Shown: positions 1-8,835 of the stretch, piece by piece | How the letters are laid out: the number at the start of each line of letters is the position of its first letter | How positions within the stretch are numbered: position 1 is the first letter of the stretch | NCBI GenBank assembly: GCA_022509165.1 | Contig: JAFLTT010000009.1 | Coordinates: 1 to 64,000 of the forward strand | DNA: 64,000 nucleotides | Direction: 5' to 3' | Source: Muribaculaceae bacterium | Lineage (GTDB): Bacteria; Bacteroidota; Bacteroidia; Bacteroidales; Muribaculaceae | Program-made: the position numbers and the translations under genes | The notes under the pieces: generated by a model | Databases searched by the model: none | The model's input: only the letters and a program-made list of their open reading frames with translations | What the model was told of the DNA's origin: nothing

Positions 1-510
1 CATCTAAAACCTAATTTTGGGAATGATTGGTTAAGAGATTCTGTTATACACAACGGTATATTTACTTTGCCAATTTTACAAAAGACACGAGATATAATAT
101 ATTATGCCTTTCGGAAATTGGATAGGGCCAATATTTATTCTCATAGTAAACTAATTGCAGAAATGGAATTTGGAATATGGAAATATATGTTTTCTCCTGT
201 TCAATACCGTCAAACAGGTCGTGATCTACTAAGAATTTTCCCTTTCAAGCCCCGATCATCTGCTCAATTTCAGTACAACCAGACCTTCATCTTTAATGAG
301 CTGGATAAGATAAATTCATTAAGGAACAGAATTGCACATCATGAACCTATATGCTTTCCTACCGGTTTCGCGGTTATAGATACCTCTTACATTAGAAATG
401 CCTATGCTGATATTTTATCTTTATTTTCATGGATGGGAATAGATGGGAAAAGCCTATTATATGGGTTAGACCATGTGATTGAAATATGTGATAAGATTGA
501 TAGATTATAA
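1..510 (+). CDS. Abi-like (abortive infection family) protein, 5' end outside window
   Basis: The frame is open from base 1 with no stop, so the ORF-track TTG start at 67 is internal and the gene begins outside the window. The visible 169 residues carry the block expected near the C-terminus of Abi_2 (AbiD/AbiF-like) proteins: a conserved stretch around NGIFTL, a basic-aromatic segment, and the RNRIAHHEPI motif, an R-x4-6-H signature shared with HEPN-type RNases. Members are linked to phage exclusion by altruistic cell arrest; RNase activity here is inference from the motif. It is followed head-to-head by a broken antitoxin and sits in an AT-rich, accessory-looking stretch. The exact Abi subfamily cannot be fixed without the N-terminus. 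Confidence 0.75.
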   Translation, partial: HLKPNFGNDWLRDSVIHNGIFTLPILQKTRDIIYYAFRKLDRANIYSHSKLIAEMEFGIWKYMFSPVQYRQTGRDLLRIFPFKPRSSAQFQYNQTFIFNELDKINSLRNRIAHHEPICFPTGFAVIDTSYIRNAYADILSLFSWMGIDGKSLLYGLDHVIEICDKIDRL

Positions 511-769
511 AGATACCAACCATCATGAAATTTAAAATGCAATACAAATGAATTCCAAATAAAAACAAAGGCATCGTAATCTTCCCTTTATAGAAAACAC
601 CTTGCTTTACTTCTTCTTCAGAAATTTCAAATGGAATTTTCCTTTCTCTTATAACTGCCTTCATAAATAATGTGAAAACGGTAGGAGTCAGTCCTAAGTC
701 TTTACAAAGAGAACAGAATTTTTCATTTAATTCCTTGACAACTCTTATAGAAATGTTTCACTCTTGCAT
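392..769 (-). pseudogene. RelB/DinJ-family antitoxin remnant, nonsense codon near the start and lost 3' end
   Basis: Reading the minus strand from an ATG at 769 gives M-Q-E, then an in-frame TGA at 760-758, then NISIRVVKELNEKFCSLCKD and on through GLTPTVFTLFMKAVIRERKIPFEIS. This matches the ribbon-helix-helix and C-terminal layout of RelB/DinJ antitoxins (ISIRV strand, LGL-T turn, R-x-IPFEI end). The ORF track only shows the part after an internal ATG (664). Past about base 610 the frame no longer looks like the family and runs antisense into the Abi gene, so the true 3' end and any toxin partner are lost. A sequencing error at the TGA is the main alternative to a real pseudogene. Confidence 0.6.
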
Positions 770-913
770 AGGTTATTTTTTGGAAGGGTCGCTAAATCCC
801 ATCAATTATCAATCTTAATTCTTATTCATCTTTTTATTATTTTTGCAGACCATAAATTACTTCAAAGCTTTGATTGTCAGTAGTCCGCTTTTTTAGCCAA
901 CTATAAATTCGGA

Positions 914-2197
914 ATGATTTATAAAAGAATTTGGGCTCTTAGTCCATTATTTGTATTTCTGGCTATCTATGTAGTGATCTCTTTAATAGTGGGAGATTTC
1001 TATAAAATACCACTTACAGTTGCATTGTTGGTGGCATCATTGTGGGCTATAATGGTATACCGGGAGGTACCTTTTCAGCAGCGCATTGAGGCCTTCGCCA
1101 AGGAAGCCGGCAATTCAAATGTGATTTACATGGTATGGATATTTATTCTTGCCGGATGTTTTGCCACAATCGCTGACCGTACCGGAGCAGTTGAGGCTAC
1201 AGTGGCACTTACCATAAATCAACTTCCCTCCACTTTTGTTATGCCGGGACTGTTTATGGCTGCATGTTTCATATCAATGGCTATAGGTACTTCGGTGGGA
1301 ACTGTAGTAGCCCTCGTACCTTTGGCTGTGAATTATGCCACCTCCATTGAAGCCGACATTCCGTTCTTTGTGGCTATTATTCTTGGTGGTTCTTTCTTTG
1401 GTGACAATCTATCCTTTATTTCTGACACAACCATAGCGGCTACCCGAACACAAGGGTGTAAAATGAACGATAAATTTAAAGCCAATTTTCTTCTTGTGCT
1501 GCCAGCTGCCATTATCACTTTCATAATCTATATTTTTGGAGATTTCCCATTGCAGGAGTCTTCTCATGAAATTCCCTCCAACCCGGTTTTGGTGATTCCC
1601 TATCTTGCAGTCATTATCCTTGCTATCGGTGGAGTGAATGTCACACTCACTCTCGTCACAGGTATAATCCTTGCTTTCATTCTCGCACTCTTTTCCGGAT
1701 ATGGCATTTTTGAAATTTTAGGGTTTATGGGCGAAGGGATTGACGGTATGGGCAATCTGATAATTATAACTTTGATGGCTGCCGGGATGCTGGGAATTAT
1801 AAAGGCAGCAGGAGGAATATCATCTCTCCTTTCTCTTCTCTCAAGGGGTATAAAGGGCATCCGTGGTGCTCAGGCAGTGATTGCAGTATTGGTAGGAGTA
1901 GTGAATCTTTGCACAGCAAATAATACTGTAGCCATACTTACTGTGGGGTCTATATCAAAAAATATTTCAGACCGTTACAGTATTTCTCCCCGACGCAGTG
2001 CATCTCTGCTCGACACTGCTTCCTGCATAGTGCAGTGTCTTATCCCTTACGGAGCACAGACCTTATTGGCCACATCATTAGCCGGTATTGCACCCACCGC
2101 TCCATGGCCATATCTTTTCTATCCATGGATACTGGCGGCCATAGTATCTCTCTCCATTCTTTTTTGGCCTCGATTTCTTTCCGTTAAAAAGATTTGA
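914..2197 (+). CDS. Na+/H+ antiporter, NhaC family
   Basis: 427-residue polytopic inner-membrane protein with about eleven hydrophobic segments. The block GDNLSFISDTTIAATRTQGC, near residue 160, is the signature of NhaC-type antiporters, where the Asp residues within helices bind the exchanged cations. The second half repeats the topology, with an NNTVAIL segment at about residue 335. It should exchange sodium, or another substrate cation, for protons; the true substrate cannot be told from sequence because some family members move organic acids or amines. It stands alone, ends in a hairpin terminator, and lies directly upstream of the dcw cluster on the same strand. Start chosen at the ATG that places the first helix at residues 8-28. 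Confidence 0.85.
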   Translation: MIYKRIWALSPLFVFLAIYVVISLIVGDFYKIPLTVALLVASLWAIMVYREVPFQQRIEAFAKEAGNSNVIYMVWIFILAGCFATIADRTGAVEATVALTINQLPSTFVMPGLFMAACFISMAIGTSVGTVVALVPLAVNYATSIEADIPFFVAIILGGSFFGDNLSFISDTTIAATRTQGCKMNDKFKANFLLVLPAAIITFIIYIFGDFPLQESSHEIPSNPVLVIPYLAVIILAIGGVNVTLTLVTGIILAFILALFSGYGIFEILGFMGEGIDGMGNLIIITLMAAGMLGIIKAAGGISSLLSLLSRGIKGIRGAQAVIAVLVGVVNLCTANNTVAILTVGSISKNISDRYSISPRRSASLLDTASCIVQCLIPYGAQTLLATSLAGIAPTAPWPYLFYPWILAAIVSLSILFWPRFLSVKKI

Positions 2198-2230
2198 GTA
2201 TGTGGTTATTTAAGGATCAGTTTATAATAG

Positions 2231-2268
2231 AAAAGCGGACGATTCTCATCGGCCGCTTCTTCTTTTTC
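2231..2268 (+). terminator. Rho-independent terminator after the NhaC antiporter
   Basis: The arms AAGCGG and CCGCTT, with an inner CGA/TCG pairing, form a hairpin followed by TCTTCTTTTT. It lies 35 bases after the antiporter stop and separates it from the dcw cluster. Confidence 0.55.
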
Positions 2269-2296
2269 CATAATACTTTCAAACTAACCTAACATC

Positions 2297-2380
2297 ATGA
2301 AACGATTTTCTGATATTATAACATCGGGCTCAGTAATTGGTTCATCAATTTTTCTTATTTTTTTCTTTCTCCTTCATTAA
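2297..2380 (+). CDS. possible 27-residue membrane peptide between nhaC and rsmH
   Basis: An ATG-initiated frame encodes a short polar head (MKRFSDIITSGS) and a hydrophobic tail rich in Ile, Phe and Leu, compatible with one membrane span. It is too short for the ORF track. Nothing but its hydrophobic run supports it; it could be chance in AT-rich DNA or part of a leader for the dcw transcript. Confidence 0.15.
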   Translation: MKRFSDIITSGSVIGSSIFLIFFFLLH

Positions 2381-2422
2381 TTTTTAAAACTGTAGATAAT
2401 TTTTTGAAAAAATTAAATTGCA

Positions 2423-2456
2423 GTTTAAAAAATTAAACGGGTTTTCACTAATTTTA
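2423..2456 (+). promoter_or_regulatory. weak candidate promoter for the dcw cluster
   Basis: TTTA, 22 bases, then TAATTTTA, ending 17 bases before the rsmH ATG. This is a poor match to the Bacteroidetes consensus (TTTG, 19-21, TAnnTTTG), but it is the best candidate in the 276-base gap ahead of the cluster. Confidence 0.25.
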
Positions 2457-2473
2457 CAATCCCTAAACGCACA

Positions 2474-3397
2474 ATGGATACTACTGCTTCACAATCACTT
2501 CCTTACCATATCCCGGCTTTGCTGCCGGAAGCAATTAATTTGCTTGATATTCAGCCCGAAGGCACATATATCGATGCCACTTTTGGGGGTGGAGGCCATT
2601 CTCGTGCCATTCTGGAAAAACTTAATGAAAAGGGACGTCTTTTTTCATTCGACCGGGACATGGATTCATACCAAAACCGTATTCCGGATCCACGTTTTAC
2701 ATTTGTGCATGGAAATTTCCGCCATATCATAAACTTTATGAGGTATTACGGAGTGGAAAAAGTGGATGGTATCCTGGCTGATTTCGGAGTAAGTTTCCAT
2801 CATTTTGACACTCCGGAGCGAGGATTCTCTTTCCGAAGCGATTCACCGCTCGACATGAGAATGAACCAGGCAGCTTCTAAAACAGCTGCCGACTATCTGT
2901 CAGAAGCCGATGAAAAGTCACTCCTCTCCATCTTCAAGGCTTATGCTGATCTCAAAAAACCCGCGCTTGTGGTAAAGGCCATTCTCAACAGCCGTAACCA
3001 GACTCCCATAATCTCTACCTTGCAACTGGCACAGGCAGTAAGACCGGTATTAGATCCCCGACAAGAGAAAAAAGAACTGGCTCAGGTTTTTCAGGCTTTA
3101 AGGATTGCTGTGAATCATGAAGCCGACGACCTCCAGATTTTCCTGACCTCTACCCTACAAGTACTCAAACCCGGAGGTCGGCTTGTAACACTCACTTACC
3201 ATTCAATGGAAGACAGAATGGTGAAAAATTTCTTTAAGACAGGAAATGTGGAAGGAAGAGAGGAAAAAGATTTCTTCGGAAATTTAAATTCCAAATGGAA
3301 ACTTATCACCCGCAAGCCGATCGAAGCCACCGAAGAGGAAGTGGAGCGTAATCCCAGAGCCAGAAGCGCTCGCCTTAGAGCCGCTCAATTATTGTAA
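2474..3397 (+). CDS. rsmH: 16S rRNA (cytosine(1402)-N4)-methyltransferase RsmH (MraW)
   Basis: 307 residues, the normal length for RsmH. It N4-methylates C1402 in the P-site region of 16S rRNA using S-adenosylmethionine. The SAM-binding loop is visible at residues 35-44 (DATFGGGGHS), followed by the acidic strand end FDRD; the substrate-side motif DFGVS and the family block RGFSFRSDSPLDMRM lie at about residues 102-135, and the C-terminus ends in the typical NPRARSARLRAA. The ATG at 2474 gives the family N-terminus (YHIPALLPEA). It is the first gene of the dcw cluster here; mraZ, the usual first gene, is not present. ftsL follows after 18 bases. Confidence 0.95.
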   Translation: MDTTASQSLPYHIPALLPEAINLLDIQPEGTYIDATFGGGGHSRAILEKLNEKGRLFSFDRDMDSYQNRIPDPRFTFVHGNFRHIINFMRYYGVEKVDGILADFGVSFHHFDTPERGFSFRSDSPLDMRMNQAASKTAADYLSEADEKSLLSIFKAYADLKKPALVVKAILNSRNQTPIISTLQLAQAVRPVLDPRQEKKELAQVFQALRIAVNHEADDLQIFLTSTLQVLKPGGRLVTLTYHSMEDRMVKNFFKTGNVEGREEKDFFGNLNSKWKLITRKPIEATEEEVERNPRARSARLRAAQLL

Positions 3398-3415
3398 TCC
3401 TGTATTCTAATCCTA

Positions 3416-3799
3416 ATGACTGTAAAAAAGAATAAAGAGACTAATAAACCCAAAGGCTCAAAAAGCCTTAAAGGGGTACCTCGCGACCTGGTGAATGATA
3501 TGCGCTACGGACGCAGCCTCTCGCTGGAATTCTTCCGGCATAATGCCTGGATTCTGATGGTTTTCGTTGTGGCCATCATTGCATTGATGGGTCTGAGATA
3601 CAAGACGAAGACCAAGATGGAAGAAATAAAGCAACTGAATGTGGAACTACAAAGGGCGGAAAGCAGCAAACTTCAGGAAAAGTCTGCTTATATGTCGCTC
3701 ATACGTGAAGCTGAAATGAAAAAACTGGTAGATGAAAAAGGTCTCGGTCTTCAGTTTCAGGAGTTCCCTCCTTATGAATTGATTTTAGACGACAAATAA
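3416..3799 (+). CDS. ftsL: FtsL-like divisome protein
   Basis: 127 residues with a basic cytoplasmic head (about 45 residues), one membrane helix (AWILMVFVVAIIALMGL, about residues 44-60) and a short extracytoplasmic coiled coil with heptad-like spacing (IKQLNVELQRAESSKLQEK). That bitopic layout, and the place between rsmH and the transpeptidase gene, identify it as FtsL, although sequence conservation in this family is very low. FtsL bridges FtsQ/FtsB with FtsW/FtsI and helps activate septal synthesis. The longer cytoplasmic head is usual for Bacteroidetes FtsL-like proteins. Confidence 0.8.
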   Translation: MTVKKNKETNKPKGSKSLKGVPRDLVNDMRYGRSLSLEFFRHNAWILMVFVVAIIALMGLRYKTKTKMEEIKQLNVELQRAESSKLQEKSAYMSLIREAEMKKLVDEKGLGLQFQEFPPYELILDDK

Positions 3800-3859
3800 A
3801 TACCGTTAGCGTTAAATTCCTAAGTTAAAATTTAAAAGAGAGAATAAATTCGGAGAAGA

Positions 3860-5974
3860 ATGGCAACACGTCAGACTGTTAATCTCAGATATGCTATTGT
3901 GACACTTTTATTTGTGGCTTTTGGCATTGCTTTGGTAGTGAAGTTGTTTCATACCACAGTGTTAGAAGCCCCGGCATGGAACAAGAGAGCGCAAGACGAA
4001 CTCTCCCGCACCACCGTGATAGCACCTGAAAGAGGCAATCTTTTGGCATCAAACGGCAATATCCTGGCTTGCAATCTTAAGGTATATGATATAAAACTTG
4101 ATCTCCGACACAATAAGGTAGCAGCCCAGAACCCTATCCCCTGGGCTAAAATCGACAGCCTTGCTGACTCCCTCGACTATTATTTTCCACGGGTTCGTCA
4201 CCTTCGGCAACACCCCGACACCTTTGCCAAATATTCATGGCACACTCGCCTCAAGAAGGAATTCGAAAAGGATCCGGGAAAACGTCCGCGTGCTCTCAGG
4301 ATCGCCCGCAAGAAGACCCTCGAGGATTTCGCAATGATACGCAATTTCCCTTATCTAAAAGATTTTAAAGGGAGCGGTTTCAGAATTCCTGTGTATAAGG
4401 AGGAGAGAAATATGAGAATTTACCCCTACGGAAGAATGGCTTACCGTAGTATAGGACGTGTGAACGAGAATGCGGAGACAGGTGAATTCCATGGTTACTC
4501 AGGATTGGAAAAAGACCTTGACTCCCTCCTTTACGGCCAACCGGGAGAAGCAAAGAAAGTGGCTCTTACTTCCGGACTAACCAACTGGGTATCACAACCT
4601 GCTGTAAGGGGGTATGATATTCTCACTACAATCGACATTGACATGCAGGATATGCTTGAGGAAGAACTCCTCAATATATGTAGGGAATCTCGAGCCGAAT
4701 GGGGCACGGCCATACTGATGGAAGTAGAGACCGGGGAAATCAAGGCTATATCTAATATAGAACTTTTGGCAAACGGTACCTATGGCGAGGCACTCAACCG
4801 TGCCGTGCTGCCATTTGAACCCGGCTCGGTAATGAAGCCGATTTCCTTGATGATTGCTTTTGAAGATGGCCTGGTAAAAAGCGTCCACGACAGGATAGAC
4901 TGCAGTCCGTTCCAGAAAACTTCCGACCCTCACGCACCGGGAGTCAAGGATATGAAGCAGGTGATAGAGATGTCGAGCAACACCGGAATAGCCCGTGTTA
5001 TTTTCCGTGGTTATGCCGATAATCCTGCCGCTTTCCACGACAGGCTTTCATCTATAGGTTTCTTCGAGCAGATGCATAGCGGTATCGCCGGTGAATGTAT
5101 ACCCCGTATCCGTAAATTAAATCCCAAAGATTCAAAGGGGCGTAACATCACAATGACTGCAAGGCACCTTGACCTGGCTCGTCAGGCCTACGGATATAAT
5201 ACTGAAATACCACCGCTCTATACTCTTTCCATCTATAATGCCATAGCCAACGGAGGCCGGTATGTTCGTCCTCACCTGGTACGCTCGCTCATATCGGAAG
5301 ATGGACGGGATTCGGTGCTTCCACGCTCCTATATTCGTGAAAGAATCTGCTCCGAAGAGACTGCCGCTAAAGTGCGTGAATGTATCCATGAGGTGGTGTG
5401 GGGCTCCCATGGAACTGCCAGGGCTGTACAAGACAGCAGAGTGGAAGTGGTGGGTAAGACGGGAACTGCTTATCCTGTGGAGAGAGGGCAATATAACACT
5501 GCTAAACGTAGATACGCTTTCGCAGGTTTCTTTCCCTACTCCAGTCCTAAATACTCCTGCATGGCACTTGTGCTGGGTCCGTCTGGCACCAGCGCCAACC
5601 GTACTTCCGGACAGGTTGTGAAGAATGTGGCATTAAAGATGTTCTCAAGAGGTATGCTCAACAATAAGTCTACTTACACCGACAAGAAAAGTGGATCTGT
5701 ACCTGTGTATATGGCTTCTGAGAAGTATTCTCCCTCTGAGATTGATTCTCACCTCGGTATCTCCGGCCATAAAAAAGTGCGCACTCCTGAAAAACCGGTG
5801 GCAGGTACAGTCCCCGATGTCAGAGGCCTGGATGCTCCCACAGCCGTGAAGATGCTGGAACAAAGAGGTATCGACGTTTCACTCCGCGGCACAGGAAGAG
5901 TAATAGCACAGTCTTTACCGGAAGGAACTGAAATCAAACCCGGAACCACCATAACCTTAAGTCTGAAGATATGA
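3860..5974 (+). CDS. ftsI: penicillin-binding protein, FtsI type, with C-terminal PASTA domain
   Basis: 704 residues. One N-terminal membrane anchor (about residues 12-31), a class B dimerisation region (PERGNLLASNG at about 57), then the transpeptidase domain with all three catalytic motifs: SxxK as SVMK with nucleophile S323, SSN at about 372-374, and KTGT starting at K533. A single PASTA domain closes the protein (about 648-704, VPDVRGLDAPTA...). It cross-links septal peptidoglycan and works with FtsW. The PASTA end is common in Bacteroidetes FtsI and may sense glycan or muropeptides. Its TGA overlaps the murE ATG by four bases, which suggests coupled translation. Confidence 0.95.
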   Translation: MATRQTVNLRYAIVTLLFVAFGIALVVKLFHTTVLEAPAWNKRAQDELSRTTVIAPERGNLLASNGNILACNLKVYDIKLDLRHNKVAAQNPIPWAKIDSLADSLDYYFPRVRHLRQHPDTFAKYSWHTRLKKEFEKDPGKRPRALRIARKKTLEDFAMIRNFPYLKDFKGSGFRIPVYKEERNMRIYPYGRMAYRSIGRVNENAETGEFHGYSGLEKDLDSLLYGQPGEAKKVALTSGLTNWVSQPAVRGYDILTTIDIDMQDMLEEELLNICRESRAEWGTAILMEVETGEIKAISNIELLANGTYGEALNRAVLPFEPGSVMKPISLMIAFEDGLVKSVHDRIDCSPFQKTSDPHAPGVKDMKQVIEMSSNTGIARVIFRGYADNPAAFHDRLSSIGFFEQMHSGIAGECIPRIRKLNPKDSKGRNITMTARHLDLARQAYGYNTEIPPLYTLSIYNAIANGGRYVRPHLVRSLISEDGRDSVLPRSYIRERICSEETAAKVRECIHEVVWGSHGTARAVQDSRVEVVGKTGTAYPVERGQYNTAKRRYAFAGFFPYSSPKYSCMALVLGPSGTSANRTSGQVVKNVALKMFSRGMLNNKSTYTDKKSGSVPVYMASEKYSPSEIDSHLGISGHKKVRTPEKPVAGTVPDVRGLDAPTAVKMLEQRGIDVSLRGTGRVIAQSLPEGTEIKPGTTITLSLKI

Positions 5975-7437
5975 CCACTAAATTAAACCAACTGATCGCC
6001 GACCTGGATATTATAGAGGTGATAGGCGACACCGACAAAAACATTACATCTCTGGAAAGTGACTCTCGCAAGACTGAGAAAGATGGTATTTTCGTAGCTG
6101 TAAAAGGAGTCACAACCGATGGTCATAAGTATATTCCTGTTGTGACCAGCGCCAATGTGGCAGCAGTAGTGTGTGAAGAGATGCCCTCCACCCTGGATAA
6201 AGGGGTTACTTATATTCGTGTGGCTGATTCAGCAAAGGCACTGGGTCAACTTGCTTCAGCCTGGTATGGCCATCCTTCCCGGCATCTTACCCTTGTGGGT
6301 GTGACCGGTACCAACGGGAAAACCACCACTGCCACACTTCTGTATGAAATGGCAAAATTACAGGGTTTCAAGGCCGGCCTCCTGAGTACGGTGTGTAACT
6401 ACATCGGCAACCGCCAGGTACCATCCACACATACTACTCCCGATCCTCTCAACCTCAATCGGCTTTTGGCTGAAATGGTGGATGAAGGCTGCCAGTATGC
6501 TTTCATGGAAGTATCATCGCACTCCACTTCCCAACAACGTGTAGCAGGCCTTAGTTTTGCCGGAGGTATATTCTCAAATCTCACCCGTGATCATCTCGAC
6601 TACCACCTCACCGTAGACAATTATATGAGGGCCAAGAAAGCATTTTTCGATATGCTCGATTCAAATGCTTTCGCACTTATCAACGAAGATGATAAGTCAG
6701 GTCGCTTCATGGTGCAGAACACCCGTGCGAAGGTATATACCTATTCATTGCGTGCAGACGCAGATTTCCGGGGGAAAGTGCTCGAGACACGACTCGACGG
6801 TACACTCCTCAGTCTCAATGGAAATGAGGTGGAAGTAATGTTTACAGGCCGTTTTAACGCCTATAATCTCACAGCGGTGTATGGTGCATCCATCCTTTGC
6901 GGATTCAACAAGGATGAGGTAATCGTGAATATGAGTAAGCTTGTGCCTGTGGCAGGTCGTTTCCAGCCTTTCATGTCGCCTCAAGGAGTTGCAGCCATAG
7001 TAGATTACGCCCATACTCCCGATGCACTTATAAATGTGCTTGATACCATACGCGACATAGTGGGAGCAGACGGACGTGTAATCACTGTGGTAGGAGCCGG
7101 AGGAAACCGCGATGCCGGAAAGCGTCCCCTGATGGCTCAGGAAGCCGCGTGCCGAAGCGACATACTCATTCTTACCAGTGACAATCCAAGATTTGAAGAT
7201 CCTCAGGAAATAATATCCCAGATGGCTGCGGGCCTTTCTCCCGAGGAATTGAAACGTACAGAATGTATCACTGACCGCAGGGAGGCAATAAACAGAGCTA
7301 TCAAGCTTGCTTCTCCCGGCACCGTAGTGCTCGTGGCCGGGAAAGGCCATGAGACCTACCAGGAGACAAAAGGAGTAAGATCCCATTTCGATGATGCCGA
7401 AGAAGTGAAATCTGCCCTTTCCTCCTGCCAGGCATAA
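5971..7437 (+). CDS. murE: UDP-N-acetylmuramoyl-L-alanyl-D-glutamate--2,6-diaminopimelate ligase
   Basis: 488-residue cytoplasmic Mur ligase. It adds the third residue of the peptidoglycan stem peptide using ATP. The P-loop GTNGKTTT lies at residues 113-120; the carbamylated-lysine and Mg site region follows in the middle domain, and the C-terminal domain has the DNPR motif (D404-R407), which in MurE marks specificity for meso-diaminopimelate rather than lysine. The wall is therefore predicted to be DAP-type, as known for Bacteroidales. murE overlaps ftsI by four bases and mraY starts 67 bases later. Confidence 0.96.
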   Translation: MTTKLNQLIADLDIIEVIGDTDKNITSLESDSRKTEKDGIFVAVKGVTTDGHKYIPVVTSANVAAVVCEEMPSTLDKGVTYIRVADSAKALGQLASAWYGHPSRHLTLVGVTGTNGKTTTATLLYEMAKLQGFKAGLLSTVCNYIGNRQVPSTHTTPDPLNLNRLLAEMVDEGCQYAFMEVSSHSTSQQRVAGLSFAGGIFSNLTRDHLDYHLTVDNYMRAKKAFFDMLDSNAFALINEDDKSGRFMVQNTRAKVYTYSLRADADFRGKVLETRLDGTLLSLNGNEVEVMFTGRFNAYNLTAVYGASILCGFNKDEVIVNMSKLVPVAGRFQPFMSPQGVAAIVDYAHTPDALINVLDTIRDIVGADGRVITVVGAGGNRDAGKRPLMAQEAACRSDILILTSDNPRFEDPQEIISQMAAGLSPEELKRTECITDRREAINRAIKLASPGTVVLVAGKGHETYQETKGVRSHFDDAEEVKSALSSCQA

Positions 7438-7504
7438 ATAAAACTCTCCTTTGAATATAAAAGATTAATCAGTGTATATCGAATAACGAATCACCCACAA
7501 TCTC

Positions 7505-8776
7505 GTGTTCTATCATACCTTTCAATATTTACAGCAATACGATTTCCCGGGCGCGCGTCTGATGGACTACATCACTTTCCGTGCCGGATTCGCTTTCTCC
7601 CTCGCCATGCTGATAGGGCTGATATTCGGCCGTAGTATCATAATGCGCCTGCAGAAATTGCAGGTGGGTGAAGTGATAAGGAATCTTGGTCTGGAGGGCC
7701 AGATGAGTAAGAAGGGAACTCCTACTATGGGAGGTGTGATTATCATACTATCTATCCTGGTGCCCTGCTTTCTGTTAGGCAATCTCACAAATATCTACAT
7801 GATTCTGATGATTGTTGCCACTCTCTGGATGGGAGCTATCGGATTTCTCGACGATTACCGAAAGCTGAAATATCACAATAAAGATGGATTGCAGGGAAAA
7901 TATAAAGTGACAGGTCAGGTAGGACTTGGTCTGCTTGTGGGTATCACCATGTGGCTCTCACCCAATATTGTAATGAGCGAGAATATGGAGATGGAAAGCC
8001 ATAATGGCGACGAACTGATTGAAATAGTGCATACCGGCACTATGGAGAAGACCCCTCAGACTACCATTCCATTTTTTAAAAACAATAACTTCAACTATGA
8101 GTGGCTCACAAGTTGGGTGGAAGATGAAAATGCCGCGCAGACTTTAGGATGGATTGTGTTTGTATTTGTAGTGATTGTGGTGGTTACAGCAGTGAGCAAC
8201 GGAGCGAATCTTACCGACGGATTAGACGGGCTTTGTGCGGGCACGTCGGCCATAATAGGGGTTGCACTGCTCATAATGGCTTACTTAGGCGGTAATATAA
8301 TCTATGCAGGATACCTCAATATTATGTACATTCCCGGCAGTGAGGAACTCGTGGTGTATGCGGCTGCCTTCATAGGCGCACTGGTAGGGTTCTTATGGTA
8401 CAACGCCTTCCCGGCTCAAGTATTCATGGGTGACACAGGCAGTCTTACAATAGGTGGTATCCTGGCTGTTTTCGCCATATTGATACGTAAGGAACTCCTC
8501 ATTCCTCTCTTATGTCTTATCTTTTTCCTCGAAGATCTCTCTGTGATGATGCAGGTAGGATATTTCAAGTTTACTAAGAGAAGATACGGAGAAGGGCGCC
8601 GGATTTTCAAAATGACTCCCCTGCACCACCATTTCCAGAAAGCAGGCGATCCAAATATAAGAAGTGTAATAAATTTCCCGGCCTCTCCTATTCCGGAGTC
8701 TAAAATTGTGGTGAGATTCTGGATAGTGGGTATATTGCTTGCTACTATTACCTTCGTTACATTAAAAGTACGTTAA
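7505..8776 (+). CDS. mraY: phospho-N-acetylmuramoyl-pentapeptide-transferase (lipid I synthase)
   Basis: 423-residue, ten-helix inner-membrane enzyme that transfers phospho-MurNAc-pentapeptide to undecaprenyl phosphate. The catalytic acidic motifs are present: LDD near residue 116, NLTDGLDGL near 237, and FMGDTGSL near 308, plus the C-terminal histidine cluster MTPLHHHFQ. A GTG start at 7505 is preferred over the ATG at 7562 because the extra residues (FYHTFQYLQQYDFPG) resemble the amphipathic N-terminus usual in Bacteroidetes MraY. Like other Bacteroidetes versions it has an extra polar periplasmic loop (about residues 160-200), which explains the length above the 360 residues of E. coli. 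Confidence 0.95.
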   Translation: MFYHTFQYLQQYDFPGARLMDYITFRAGFAFSLAMLIGLIFGRSIIMRLQKLQVGEVIRNLGLEGQMSKKGTPTMGGVIIILSILVPCFLLGNLTNIYMILMIVATLWMGAIGFLDDYRKLKYHNKDGLQGKYKVTGQVGLGLLVGITMWLSPNIVMSENMEMESHNGDELIEIVHTGTMEKTPQTTIPFFKNNNFNYEWLTSWVEDENAAQTLGWIVFVFVVIVVVTAVSNGANLTDGLDGLCAGTSAIIGVALLIMAYLGGNIIYAGYLNIMYIPGSEELVVYAAAFIGALVGFLWYNAFPAQVFMGDTGSLTIGGILAVFAILIRKELLIPLLCLIFFLEDLSVMMQVGYFKFTKRRYGEGRRIFKMTPLHHHFQKAGDPNIRSVINFPASPIPESKIVVRFWIVGILLATITFVTLKVR

Positions 8777-8835
8777 CTTTCCCAGTCCGCTAAAGCAAGG
8801 ACTTAACCATAAACAATAAACCTATCAAACAAAAC

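Noticed and set aside
2418-2732. 104-residue plus-strand ORF before and inside rsmH
   Set aside because: Frame shadow of rsmH; rsmH has all family motifs in the other frame.
6745-7386. 213-residue minus-strand ORF
   Set aside because: Antisense to murE, no family-like blocks; typical long shadow in a GC-richer gene.
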